Positions 46,910-59,562 are shown, counted from the first letter of the stretch. The stretch: DNA of 64,000 nucleotides from Inia geoffrensis (GCA_036417435.1 CM070901.1:63546501-63610500); one strand, 5' to 3'. Notes: a model not told the origin generated them from the sequence alone. Program-made: numbers and translations.

Positions 46910-48649
46910 TTTTGTTTTTGAAATTTATTTTTATAATGTGATTTAGCTGATTTTCACTGCTGTGTTTATGTCGCTCTACACAAACATGATTCTCTTACGG
47001 AGACCTATAAATGCATAGGTTTTAAGATTCTTACTAGTCAGGTATATTTCTGTGTGTTGAATACGGGGTGTTGAGTCCATTGCGTTGAGTAAGGAGTAGG
47101 TCTTGTCTATTACATATTTGGGTTATGGAACGGTATCTTTGCTAATTTCAATCTCTGGTTGTATGCAGCGCCCTAACTCACCTTTCCCCTTAAGCAAACA
47201 TAATTTCTTTTCTTAATGTGAGACTCTGTTCTGTTTTGTAATTCAGTTCATGTGTAGCCAAGTTTACATTCCCTGTATTAGTGATATCTTATGATGTTTC
47301 TTTTTCTATGTGACTTATTTCACTTAGAATCATCTACCTAAATCCACTCATTATGCTGCTTCAGGCCTGATGACATTGATTTCATGGCTGAGTGATATTG
47401 CATTGTACCTAATTACCACACCCTCTTTATCCATTTTTCTCTTTCTGGGCTATTAAAGTTGTACCATAGTTGAGGTTCTTGTAAACAGAGCACCCCAATC
47501 TTTGGGGTGGCTGTGTCTTTTTCATTTAATTTTCCTAATCTATAGGACCATAAGTGGAATTGTCCTAGGCTCTGTAGCTTTGTTTTTTAGATGTTTCAGG
47601 AAACACCATACACTTCTCCAGAGTGGCTGCTGGCAATTTACATCCTGGCAATCAGCATAACAAGGCTGTCTGTTCTCCATTGCCTGTCCTGCCTCTCTGG
47701 ATTTTACACTTTTTTCAGATGGCCCTTTTGACCGGTGGGAAGTGAGACTTCATTGTAGTGCAGATTTCCATTGCAAGCTTGCTTGGTTGTCCACAAAGGG
47801 CGTATGCGTTTTTTCCTGAATATATTCAGGAAAAAACGCATACGCCCTTTTTGGCCACATGTGTCATTGTCGAAGTTCTGCCTCTTTTCATATGCTTTAA
47901 ATGCAATTCCAATCTGCCTCCTGAAATCAGTTTCCTGCAATTCTGCCTCGCTTTCAAGTCCTCTTCGCAGCCTTCAATATATTTTTCGCTGATAGCGGTC
48001 ATTTGAAGCTCTGCATGTTTGTGAATTGCTGTGCCCCTAAGCTCCTTTTTTTAGCTCGCTTTCTTGTGAGCTGGCCGCAAAACTGAAGAATTGCTTCAGG
48101 CCCTAATCTGGTCCAGGCACGGCACACTGAGCTTTTCATTAATTCTTCTTCCTGGTGGGAAATTAGAGTTAAATGTGCCTGTCCAAATACCTAGAGTTAA
48201 TCTCTGATTGGTTCTCTCTATTCCTGTTCATCTTCCGCAGAAATTGCAAACTGTGCCAAACAGGAGGTTAAAGGCACTGTCTCTCCAAGTGGGGAGAGTG
48301 TTAGTAAAGCATCTGGAATGGCGAACCCGAGTACCAGGAGAAGAAAACTGAGATGCATTTTAGAAACTTTGCCCGATCACATGGTGGACTATACTCTGGG
48401 GTTTCCATGCATATTTTAGCTGAAGAATGAATCCCTTAAATCTGGAGATTTGGGACCCATGGAATGAGTACCATGCACTATGACCTCAAAGGATCTGCAT
48501 TTGCTCACTGAAACTCACCAATCCTATCAGCCCCAAGTGTCCAGCCTTATGTCTCCCCCAGCTGTGGATGCAGATGTGGTTAATCCAGGTTGCATCACAA
48601 GCCCTGAATGAATTATTTAAGAATTTCTCTCTATTTCACTGTCTTTGTG
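46910..48649. repeat. Satellite monomer 3
   Basis: 1740 bp; palindrome at 47787-47858 with 'gtccacaaaggg' in the left arm, a variant shared with monomer 8. Its first 200 bp match the start of monomer 8. Confidence 0.9.
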
Positions 48650-49566
48650 TTTTGTTTTTGAAGTTTATTTTTATAATGGGGTTTAGCTGATTTTCACTGC
48701 TGTGTCTATGCCACTGTACACACACAGGATTCTCTTACAGGGCCATATGAATACATAGGTTTTAAGTTGCTTACTAGCCAGGTATATTCCTATGCTTTGA
48801 ATACGGGGTGTTGAGTCCCTTTCGTTGAGCAAGGAGTAGGTCTTGTCTATTACATATTTGGATTATGGAAGCTATCTGTGCTAATTTCAATCTCTGGTTT
48901 TTGCAGGGCCCCAACTCACCATTCCCCTTAAGCAAACATAATTTCTTTTCTAAATGTTAGACTCTGTTCTGTTTTGTAATTCAGTTCATGTGTAGCCAAA
49001 TTTACATTCAGAGTATTAGTGATATCTTATGATGTTTCTTTTTCTGTGTCACTTATTTCACTTACAATCATCGTACCTAAATCCACTCATTATGCTGCTA
49101 TGGGCCTGATGACATTGATTTCATGGCTGAAATTTCATGGTACTTTGTACATAAGTACCACACCTTCTTTATCCATTTTTCTCTTTCTGGGCTATTGAAG
49201 TTGTACCATAGTCGAGGTTCTTATAAACAGAGCAGGTCCAAAATTCGGGTTGGCTGTGTCTTTTTCATTTTAATTTTCCTAAGCTATAGGCCCATAAGTG
49301 GAAGTGCCCTAGGCACTGTAGCTTTGTGTTTTAGATGTTTCAGGAAACACCATACACTTTTCCAGAGTGGCTGTTAGCAATTTACATCCCGCCCATCAGC
49401 ATAACAAGGCTCCCTGTTCTCCATGGCCTGTCCGGCCTCTCTGGATTTTACACTTTTTTCAGACGGCCCTTTTGACTGTTGGGATGTGAGACTTCATTGT
49501 AGTGTGGATTTCCACTGTAGGCTTGCTTTTTTGGCCAAAAAGTGTGTATGCGTTTTTTCCTGAATA
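48650..49566. repeat. Satellite monomer 4, truncated at the palindrome centre
   Basis: Only the L1-derived part and the left arm of the palindrome (49531-49566) remain. The next base starts unrelated L1 sequence. Confidence 0.9.
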
Positions 49567-49700
49567 GATTCCCTGTGCTATACAGTTTTTCCTTGTTGAT
49601 GATCTATTTTATACATAGCACTGTGTATGTGTTAATCCCAAACTGTTAATTTATCCCTCCTCCCACCTTTCCCCTTTGGTAATAATAAATTATAAGATTT
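49567..49700 (-). mobile_element. L1 3' UTR fragment at the left edge of the insert
   Basis: 'gattccctgtgctatacagt' followed by 'ccttgttgatgatctatttt' and 'tcccacctttcccctttgg' is antisense L1 3' UTR of a less diverged type than the satellite. Confidence 0.8.
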
Positions 49701-50009
49701 TATACTTCTCAGAAATAGGGGAGCTGAAAGTGAGGTATAATTTTCAATGGAAAAGCATTTAAAACAATATTGAAGCTTTAACCAAGATTATTAGATGTAC
49801 ATCCTTGGAAAGAAATCACTTCATTTCTCTAATATTGACCTGACAAATCTTTTCACTGAGCTTTCTTATAATAAAGTGATGGAAATATCAAATGGAAGTG
49901 TTAGAAACATTTTACCCGAGCCTTATACACTGTTCTATGTTAATTACAGTTTGGCTCACACATCTGTTCATTGAAGTTACAATGTTCTCAATTTCTGTTA
50001 CTGATCCTC

Positions 50010-50890
50010 CAGAGTGGACCCCAACAAGTGTCCCCCTGCCCAGTGTCATTGGAGCCAAGAGATCGAGGCTGAGTTTGGTTCAGAAGCAAAGGAAACTTTA
50101 TATTTTGATCAGAGAATGGAGAGGTGAGAGCATGCGCTCCCCCGCAGACTGTGGCCTGGGCTGCTGTGTAGAGATCCTGTCAGAGTCAGTGGGTGGGAGT
50201 GGGCGGAGCTCTTGATTGTTGGGTTGGCTGCAGCTCAGGCTCTATATTGCGGAGTCTGCACTGGGCCCCATGAACTGAGGTGTCGACCCAGCCATTCTGC
50301 ACTAGGAAATCTGGTCTGAAGTGCTGGGTGTGGGAGCTTTGCATGCGGGAACCTAGGAGCACGTGAAATTAGACAAAGCACAAAGGATAAAAAAGGTTAG
50401 ACTTTACTTTATTGCCCAGATTCTATTTTTATCTCCCAGGGATTATTAATGGGCTTTGCCGGTGACAAACCCTTCCTGTGCCTTTAGTCCCCTTCCTCAT
50501 TCTTGGAGTGCAGAGGGTGCAGACCCCTCTTCTGTAACTGCTGAGTGCTGAGTTGGGAGCCCTCATACCCGGGGGCGAGGGTCAGAACTTCTCCCCAGCA
50601 GCCTCCAGGTGAGGTTGATTGTTCCCAGGCCTGCTGCCTCCCTGCTCGTTCACCTGAGCACCAGCATTGGAAGTGTTGTAGATTCTAATGACCGTTAAGT
50701 GTCCAGAAAGAGATGTGCAGAGACGCTGTGGGGACCCATTTTACCCCACCCCTCATTTGTTAGGCAACCTTAGGCTGACCGTTTCTGCCAGTCTAGATGC
50801 TCTGAGCAGTACTCTTTGCTTTCTTCATTTAGGCCCCTAAATTAACGTAAAAACAGCACCAGGTGTCAGAGCCCTGCCCGCTCAACTCCC
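50010..50890 (-). mobile_element. LTR-like or ERV-flanking segment
   Basis: This lies downstream of the pol remnant on the minus strand. A minus-strand AATAAA near 50413 and neighbouring pyrimidine-rich sequence would suit a 3' LTR, but borders (TG...CA) were not found. Low certainty. Confidence 0.3.
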
Positions 50891-51224
50891 AGACAGTCCA
50901 GGGTCAGTGGTGATCCAGGACCATGACGGCCACTGAGTCAACAGCCTTTTGAAGTAGCCAGGAGTCCAGCTGGTCTTATTGGCCACCATCATCACGGTGT
51001 TTGTAGGCTTTTCTATGGTGACAGCGTGATATATGGTTCCCCTGCCAAGCTTATTAGCTCCCCTCTGGGTGCAGTAAGTCCTGCAAGCAGTAGTCTACTC
51101 TTTTCGGACACACTCTTGTTGTTTTCTGAGAGAAACTCCAGGTCAAGTGATGGTAACACGAGTCGTCACGAGGCCCCGTTGCCCTCAGTTGTCTCTCTGG
51201 AGGTTGGAGTTGGAGGGCCTCCTC

Positions 51225-52255
51225 ACCCGAGGTGAGTGTGTCCACGGAGCGACCCCTGCAACTTCAGGGAATGGTGGGTGGTTAGGATCACCACGTGGGG
51301 TCCTTTTCCCTTAGGAGGGAGCTGGATTTGCAGACTGCTGATTTCCAGGTTTTTAGATACCCCCAGTACCCTGGCCGAATGGGGCAATGGGCCAAGCCAT
51401 TGGTGACCATAGTTTATCCTACCTGGAGGGCATTCTTGCATTGTTCCGTTTCAAGTGGTCCCAGTTTTTGCACTAATACTCCAGTGATGATTCACCTTTC
51501 ACCGGGAATGTAAAGGTCAAAGGGTTTAGCTAAATTAGGGAGTTTCAGGTCAAGGGTCTGAATTGACTGCTCTTTCCATTCTTGAAAGGCCACTTCTGGA
51601 TTCTATTCAAAAGGATCATCATCTTTTCCTTTCAGTGTTTCATATAGAGGCCCAGCTATTAGACTGTAGTTAGGGATCCAGGTGCAGCAAACCCCGGCCT
51701 CCCCAGAAACTCCTAAGCTATCTTCTAGTTTTAGAAGGGGTAAGGCTGCAAATGGCTTCTTCCCTTTCCTGGGATGGGCTTCTCAGACCTTCTGTGAGAA
51801 TGAAGCCCAGGCAGGTCACCTTAGTCTGTGATATTTGAGCTTTTCTTTGGACACCTTCTATCCTTTATTGGCTTGGTAGTTCAGAGGCCTCCTTAGTAGG
51901 GCTGGCGATCAGAATGTCATCTGCATATTGAAGGAGGGTTTCCTTTTCCAGAGGCAGAACTTTTAGGTCTTTAGCTAAGTTTTCCCCAAAGATGGTGTGG
52001 GAATATTTGAACCCTTGGGGCAAGACGGCCCAGCAGTATTGTTTTTGTTGTATGTTGAGTCCTGCCACTCACAAGTGAAAATTTCTTGTCACTCTGGGAC
52101 TAATGGAATACAAAAGAAGGCATCATTGAAGTCTAATACAGAATACCATGTCCTGGTGGTTGGTAGAATGACCAGCAGGGTGTAGGAATTAGGAACTACT
52201 GGAGGTATACCCTTGGTGGCATAACTAACTGTCCTGACATCCTTTACCAGGTCCC
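51225..52255 (-). pseudogene. Degenerate endogenous retrovirus pol fragment
   Basis: On the minus strand, pieces of reverse transcriptase appear in order: a fingers/palm region (about 52255-52080), then a stretch with the YADD catalytic motif (codons at 51927-51916; YVDD is usual in this class), then thumb/connection-like sequence to about 51440. A segment with the 'GPHVVILTT' pattern of an integrase C-terminus follows directly (51330-51250), so RNase H and most of integrase are deleted. Stops and frameshifts occur throughout. It resembles class I (gamma-type) ERVs. No gag, and no convincing env. Confidence 0.75.
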
Positions 52256-52460
52256 CAGCAGCCCATGGGTCTTTCGTGGTCAGGCCAATACCAGGATATG
52301 GAGCTCACCTGGGCAGGTACCCCACCCCCACCCCAGCCCATGGAGCTCTCATGGTCAGGCCCCTCCCAGGATATGGGTCTCACCTGGGCAGGTCACCAGC
52401 AGCCCACAGGGCTCTCATGGTCAGTCCCCTCCCAGGATACAGAGCTACACTGGCAGGTAC
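52256..52460. repeat. Minisatellite of about 65-70 bp, three copies
   Basis: Units begin with 'cagcccatgg' or 'agcagcccacagg' and share 'tcatggtcaggcccctccca' and 'ctcacctgggcaggt'. It abuts the 5' end of the pol remnant. Confidence 0.88.
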
Positions 52461-53635
52461 CATGGCAGGGCTGGGCACACAGGAACCGTGCCCATAGCCC
52501 TCATTGCAGAGCACCCCCAGCTCACCTGTCACTCAGAGCGGACACAGAGCACCTCAGAGCAGGACTTGAACTAACAAACAGCAGCTCCGACATGTCTGTC
52601 GCACTGGGCATCACTCTGTGCGGCCTCCCTCCACCTGGTCTTCCAGAGACTTCCACTGCACCCGGGACACCAGGCCTCTGTCTCCAGCCACCACCCACCC
52701 CTCCTCTCCCTGACTCCTGTGTTCCTCTCATTAGGAGAGGATTTTCTTGAACTTGTCTCCCACTCATGGGCCAGATAAAATGATTAGAAAACAAGCCAGA
52801 GCTGCAGCCCCTTTTCTATCCTGACTTTCAAGAGCCCACACCTGTTCCTTGGACCTGGCCAGTTCAGCAAGGTCAATTTTCTGCAACTGTGAGCCCCTGA
52901 GGGGTGATGATTGGCTGACTTGTGCAGCCTGACCATGCGGGCCAGCCCTCCCCAGGTATGCCTGTGTTGAGATCAATATAAACACCTCTCCAGGCAGCAA
53001 GAGCCCCTGCAGCTGTGACTGAAGCCATATTCTCTGCCCTGTCAGCAGTCTCGGGGCTGGGCTGTTGGGAGGGAGTGAGATGCCACGGCTTTGTGTGTGG
53101 CCTAGTGTGAGTTGGGCTCTGATGGACTTTCTGCAGCAGTTTCCAGGCTGCCACCTGCTAAGGAAGAAGATGTGTCACCTATAACTGCTGCTGGAATTTC
53201 TCCCAGGGCAGAGGTGAGGAAGGAAAAAAGCAGTGGGGGCAGGACGGAAGGGGTTTCTCAGGCAGGGAAATGGAAAGCTTCCAGAAGAGCGCCTAGGGCC
53301 AGGACCATCCTGGCTGGCCTGCAGGCACCAAGTCGTCTAGCATGCTGTCGCTCATGTGGCTCCAGGCCCTTCCTCTAGGCTTTCAAGTCCTTGTGCATAT
53401 TCAGGTGTTTTACCTGGGAAGGGTGGGAACAGTTTAGCAGCATCTGGCCTAGGTCTCAGCTCACATTTACTCACAGAGGCGTCGGCAGGGTCCCCCAGCT
53501 TTGCAATGAGGACGCTTGTTGCGTGGGGGCTGCTGGCTGAATGGGAGACAATTCCCCACCACTGACCAACTTCAGAATTTTTTACAACTGGAGCAAGTGC
53601 CCTGATACGGTTTTCCTCTGTGTAACTGGTGGGTT
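52461..53635. other. Insert sequence without recognised features
   Basis: Moderately GC-rich, unlike the satellite on either side. No exon or repeat family assigned. Confidence 0.4.
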
Positions 53636-53672
53636 CTGTTTTTTTTGTTGTTGTTGTTGTTTTGTTTGTTTT
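53636..53672. repeat. (TTG)n simple repeat
   Basis: TTG/TTGTTT units in a T-rich stretch. Confidence 0.85.
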
Positions 53673-53759
53673 TGGTTCAAGGTCGATATTATTCTTTTTT
53701 GTATTTACAGATATAAGCATGGAAATAATTTATTCATATAAATGTATGTGAAGGGAAGA

Positions 53760-54492
53760 ACTTTTTTTTCTGTTTTACTTTTTAAAATTTTTTTAATTTT
53801 GAAATTTATTTTATTTTTTTATACAGCAGGTTCTTATTGGTTATCTATTTTATACATATAAATGTATACATGCCAATCCCAATCTCTCAACTCCTCTCAC
53901 CACCAATCCCCCACAGGTTTCCCCCCTTGGTGTCCATACGTTTGTTCTCTACATCTGTTGCTTTATTTCTGCCCTGCAAACTGGTTCATCTGCACAATTA
54001 TTCTAGGTTCCACATATATGCATTAATATACAATATTTGTTTTTCTCTTTCTGACATACTTCGCTCTGTATGACAGTCTCTAGATCCATCGACATCTCTA
54101 CAAATGATCTAATTTCATTCCTTTTTATGGCTGAGTAATATTCCATTTGATATATGTACCACATCTTTATGCATTCGTCTGTCTGTGGACATTTAGGTTG
54201 CTTCCATTACCTGGCTATTATAAATAGTGATGCAATGAACATTGTGGTGAAAGTCTCCTCTTGATTTATGGTTTTGTCTGGGTATATGCCCAGTAGTGGG
54301 ATGGCTGGATCATATGGTAATTTTATTGTTAGTTTTTAAGGAACCTCCATACTGTTCTCCATAGTGACTGTATCAATTTACATTCCCAACAATAGTGGAA
54401 GAGGTTACCTTTTCTCCACACCATTCAAGCATTTGTTGTTTGTAGATTTTCTGAAAATGCCCTTTCTAACAGGTGTGAAGTGATACATCATT
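53760..54492 (-). mobile_element. L1 3' end, antisense, right edge of the insert
   Basis: Well-preserved antisense L1 3' UTR and ORF2 end: 'gaaatttattttattttttt', 'atattccatttgatatatgt', 'ctgggtatatgcccagtagt', 'aggaacctccatactgttct', 'tgaagtgatacatcattgtt'. It is the same L1 region the satellite monomer came from, but much less diverged from L1. Satellite resumes at once. Confidence 0.92.
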
Positions 54493-56073
54493 GTTGAGTC
54501 TATTTCATTGAGCAAGGCGTAGGTCTTGTCTATTAAATATTTGGCTTATGGAACGGTATTTGTGCTAATTTCAATCTCTGCTTTTATGCAGCACCACAAC
54601 TCAGCTTTCCCCTTAAGCAAGCATAAGTTTCTTTTCTAAATCTGAGACTCTGTTCTGTTTTGTAATTCAGTTCATGTGCAGCCAAGTTTACATGCCCTCT
54701 ATTAGTGATATCTTATGATAATATTATTTTTCTGTGTTACCCATTTCACTTAGAATCATCGTACCTAAATCCACTCATTTTGCTTCTACGGACCTGATTA
54801 CATTGATATCATTGCTGAGTGATATTCCATTGTACGTAAGTACCACAACTTCTGTATCTTTTTTTTCTTTCCAGGATATTTAAGTTGTACTGTGGTCGAG
54901 GTTCTTGTAAAAACAGCAGCCCTAAGCATTGGGGTGGCTGTGTCTTCCTGGTTTTAATTTTCCTAACCTATAGGGCCATAAGTGGAAGTGTCCTAGGCTC
55001 TGTAGCTTTGATTTTTAGATGTTTTAGGAAACACCATACACTTCTCCAGAGTGGCTGTTGGCAATTTACATCCTCCCCATCAGCATAACAAGGCTCCCTG
55101 TTCTCCATGGGCTGTCCTGCCTTTCTCGTTTTTACACTTTTTTCAGATGTCTGTTTTGACCCGTGGGAGGAGAGACTTCATTGTAGTGCGGATTTCCGTT
55201 ACACGCTTGCTTGGTTGGCCAAAAAGGACGTATGTGTTTTTTCCTGAATATATTCAGGAAAAAACACATATGCACTTTTTGGCCAAGTACATCATTGTCG
55301 AAGTTCTGCCTCTTTTCATATGCTTTAAATACAATTCCAATCTACCTCCTGAAATCTGTTTCCTTCAATTGTGCCTCACTTTCAAGTCCTCTTCGCAGCC
55401 TTACTTCAATATATTTTTGGACGATAGTTGTCCCTTATAACTCTGCAGGCTTGTGAATTGCTGTGCCCCTGCGCTCCTTTTTACAACTCGCTTTCTTGTG
55501 AGCTGGCCGCAAAATCGCAGGATTGCTTCAGGCCCTAATCTGGTTCTGGCACGGCATGCTGAGCCTTTGGTGAATTCTCGTTCCTGGTGGGAAATTAGAG
55601 TTAAATGTGCCCGTCCAAACACCTACAGCTAGTGTCTCATTGGTTCTCCCTATTCCCGTTCATCCTCCGCAGAGTTTGCAAACTGTGCCAAACAGAAGGT
55701 TACAGGCACTGACTCTTCAAGTGGGGAGGTTGTTACTAAAGCATCTGGAATAGCGAAGCCGAGTACCAGGGCACAAAAATGAGATGCATTTCAGAAACTT
55801 TGCCTGATCACACCATCCACAGGGTTCTCCATGCATATTTTAGCCAAAGGGAAAATACCTTCAACCAGGAGAGTTGGGACACATGGATTGGGTGGCATGC
55901 AGTATTACTTAAAAGAGTCTGCAATTGCTCATGGAAACTCACCAATTCTCTCAGCCCAAAGAGTCCAGCCTTATGTCACACCAAGCTCTGGGTGTAGTTG
56001 TGGTAAATCCAGGATTCATCACAAGCCCTGGACGAATTATTTAAGAATTTCTATCTATGTCACTGACTTTGTG
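54493..56073. repeat. Satellite monomer 5, 5' truncated (variant B)
   Basis: Lacks the first 160-300 bp. It carries variant-B markers: 'gatagttgtcccttataact' after the palindrome and 'tgtctgttttgacc' before it. Palindrome 55215-55286; both arms carry a C-to-T type change at the same paired position. Confidence 0.88.
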
Positions 56074-57819
56074 TTTTGTTTTGAAATTTATTTTTATAAT
56101 GGGGTTGAGCTGATTTTCACCACTGTGTTTATGTCGCTCTACTCACACTTGATTCTCTTACGGAGACATATAAGTACATAGGTTTTAAGACTCTTACTAG
56201 TCAGATATATTCCTATGCGGTGAATAGGGATTGTTGAGTCCATTTCGTTGAGCAAGGAGTAGGTCTTGTCTATTATATAATTGGCTTATGGAACGGTATC
56301 TGTGCTAATTTCAACCTCTGGTTTTACGCAGCACCCCAACTCAACTTTCCCCTTAAGCAAGCATAAGTTTGTTTTCTAAATGTGAGACTCTGTTCTGCAT
56401 TGTAATTCAGTTCATGTGTAGCCAAGTTTACCTTCCCTCTATTAGTGATATCTTATGACAAGTTTCTTTTTCTGTGTGATTTATTTCACTTAGAATCATC
56501 CTTCCTAATGACACTCATTAGGCTGCTACGGGCCTGATGACAATGATTTCATTCCTGAGTGATATTTCATTGTACATAAGTACCACAACTTCTTTATCCA
56601 TTTTTCTCTTTCTGGGATATTTAAGTGATACCATAGTCGAGGCTCTTAAACAGAGCAGCCCCAAAATTTGGGGTGGCTGTGTCTTTTTCATTTTAATTTT
56701 CCTAAGCTATAGGACCATAAGTGGAAGTGACCTAGGCTCTGTAGCTTTGTTTTTTAGATGTTTCAGGAAACACCATACATTTCTCCAGAGTGGCTGTTGG
56801 CAATTTACCTCCTTCCCATCAGCATAACAAGGCTCCCTGTTCTCCATGGCCTGTTCTGCCTTTCTGGGTTTTACAATTTTTTCAGATATCTCTTTTGACC
56901 AGTGGGAAGAGTGACTTCATTGTAGTGTGGATTTCCATTGCACACTTGCTTGGTTGGCCAAAAAGGGCGTATGCGTTTTTTCCTGAATTTGTTCAGGAAA
57001 AAACGCATACGCCCATTTTGACCAAGTGCATCATTGATGAAGTTCTGCCTCTTTTCATATGCTTTAAATGCAATTCCAATCTACCTCCTGAAATCTGCTT
57101 CCTGTAATTGTGTCTCTCTTTCAAGTTCTCTTCGCAGCCTTACTTCAGTATATTTTTGGATGATATTTGTCCTTTATAACTGTGCAGATTTGTGAATTGC
57201 AGTGCCCCTGAGCTCTTTTTTTCAACTCGCTTTCTTTTGAGCTGGCCGCAAAACTGTAAGATTGCTTCAGGCACTATTCTGATTCCATCACTGCATGCTG
57301 AGCCTTTTGTTAATTCTTCTTCCAGGTGGGAAATTACAGTTAAATGTAACCGTCCAAACATCTACATCTAGTCTCCCATTGGTTTTCCCTATTCCTGTTT
57401 ATCCTCTGTAGAAACTGCAAACTGTCCCTAAGAGGAGGTAAAGGGCACTGACTCTCCAAGTGGGGAGATTTTTAGTAAAGCATCTGGAATGGCGAATCCG
57501 ACTACCACTGTATGAAAACTGAAATGCGTTTTACAGCTTTGCCCGATCACATGGTGGGACATCCTCTCGGTTTCCCATGCATATTTTAGCTGGAGGAAGA
57601 ATCCCTTAAACCTAGAGAGTTTGGACACTTTGAATGTCTAGCATGCAGTATTACTTTGAAGCGTCTGCATTTGTTCACCAAACCTCACCAATCCTATCAG
57701 CTCCAAGTATCCAGCCTTAGGTCTCCCAAAGCTGTGGATGTAGATGTCGTAAATCTAGGTTTCATCACAAGCCCTGAATGAATTATTTAAGAATTTCTCT
57801 CTATTTCACTGTCTTCGTG
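56074..57819. repeat. Satellite monomer 6 (variant B)
   Basis: 1746 bp. Variant-B markers 'atctcttttgaccagtggga' and 'gatatttgtcctttataact'. Palindrome 56954-57025 has an altered centre. Confidence 0.9.
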
Positions 57820-59562
57820 TTTTGTTTTTGAAAGTTATTTTTATAATGGGATTTAGCTGATTTTCACTGCTGTGTTTATGCCGCTGTACACACACATGAT
57901 TCTCTTATGGAGACATATAAATACATAGGTTTTAAGTTTCTGCCTAGTCAGGTATATTCCTATGTGTGGAATACGGGGTGTTGAGTCCAATTCGTTGAGC
58001 AAGGAGTAGGTCTTGTCATTACATATTTGGCTTATGGAACGGTATCTGTGCTAATTTCAATCTCTGGTTTTATGCAGCACCCCAACTCAACTTTCCCCTT
58101 AAGCAAGCATAAGTTTCTTTTCTAAATGTGAGACTCTGTTCTGTTTTGTAATTCAGTTCATGTGTAGCTAGGTTTACGTTCCCTGTATTAGTGATATCTT
58201 ATGATGTTTCTTTTTATGTGTGACTTATTTCACTTAGAATCATGGAAGCTAAATCCACTCATTATGCTTCTATGGGCCGGATGACATTGATTTCATTGCT
58301 GAGTGATATTGCATTGTACGTAATTACCACACCATCTTTATCCATTTTTCTCTTTCTCGGCTGTTTAAGTTGTACCATAGTCGAGGTTCTTGTAAACAGA
58401 GCACCCCAAACTTTGGGGTGGCTGTGTCTTTTTCATTTATATTTTCCTAATCTTTAGGACCATAAGTGGAAGTGTCCTAGGCTCTGTAGCATTTTGTTTT
58501 AGATGTTTCAGGAAACACCATACACTTCTCCAGAGTGGCTGTTGGCAATTTACATCCTGGCAATCAGCATAACAAGGCTGCCTGTTCTCCATGGCCAGTC
58601 CTGCCTCTCTGAATTTTACACTTTTTTCTGACGACCCTCTTGACCGGTGGGAAGTGAGACTTCATTGTAGTGCAGAATTCTATTGCAGGCTTGCTTGGTT
58701 GGCCAAAAAAGGCGTATGCGTTTTTTCCTGAATATATTCAGGAAAAAACACATACGTCCTTTTTGGCCACGTGTGTCATTGTCGAAGTTCTGCCTCTTTT
58801 CATATGCTTTAAATGCCATTCCTATCTACCTCCTGCAATTGTTTTCTTGCAATTCTGCCTCGCTTTCAAGTCCTCTTCGCAGCCTTACTTCAATATATTT
58901 TTCGATGATAGCAGTCATTTGCAATTCTGCAGGTTTGTGAATTACAGTGCCCCTAAGCTCCTTTTTGCAACTCGCTTTCTTGTGAGCTTGCCACAAAACT
59001 GTAGAATTGCTTCAGGCCCTAGTGTGGTTCCGGCACGGCACACTGAGCCTTTGGTTAATTCTTCTTCCTGGTGGGAAAAGAGAGTTAAATGTGCCCGTCC
59101 AAACACCTAGAGTTATTCTCTCGTTGGTTCTCGCTATTCCTGTTCATCTTCCACAGAAATTGCAAACAGTGCCAAACAGTAGGTTAAAAACACTGAGTCT
59201 CCAATTAGGGACAGTGTTAGTAAAGCATCTGGAATGGCGAACCCGAGTACATGGGGACGAAAACAGATGCGTTTTAGAAACTTTGCCCGATCACATGGTG
59301 GACCATACTCTGGGTTTCCCATGCATATTTTAGCTGAAGGATGAATCCCTTAAGTCTGGAGATTTGGGACCCATGGAATGGGTACCATGCAGTATTACAT
59401 CAAAGGGTCTGCATTTGCTCACCTAACCTCACCAGGCCTATCAGCCCCAAGTGTCCAGCCTTATGTCTCACCTGCTGTGGATGTAGATGTGGAAAATCCA
59501 TGTTTCATCACAAGCCCTGAATGAATTATTTAAGAATTTCTCTCTATTTCACTGTCTTTGTG
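57820..59562. repeat. Satellite monomer 7 (variant A, near-identical to monomer 2 centrally)
   Basis: 1743 bp. From about 58800 to 59770 (into monomer 8) it matches 46140-47110 nearly base for base. Palindrome 58699-58770. Confidence 0.9.

Larger units (their letters stand above)
43435..49566. repeat. Cetacean satellite array, left block (3.5 monomers)
   Basis: Head-to-tail units of about 1.74 kb starting at 43435, 45179, 46910 and 48650; the fourth is cut at 49566. The first 880 bp or so of each unit follow, in order and in antisense, a diverged cetartiodactyl L1 3' UTR and ORF2 end. Then comes a palindrome of about 72 bp, then about 790 bp that I cannot derive from L1. Unit length and L1 content fit the common cetacean heterochromatin satellite. 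Confidence 0.92.

Noticed and set aside
50890..51225. An env gene after the pol remnant
   Set aside because: Only short open pieces exist, with no convincing envelope motif; stops in all frames.
46029..59333. Recurring open frames of 60-147 codons in each satellite monomer
   Set aside because: The same peptides recur because the units are repeats. Frames are interrupted differently in each unit, and the peptide across the palindrome appears on both strands only because of its symmetry.
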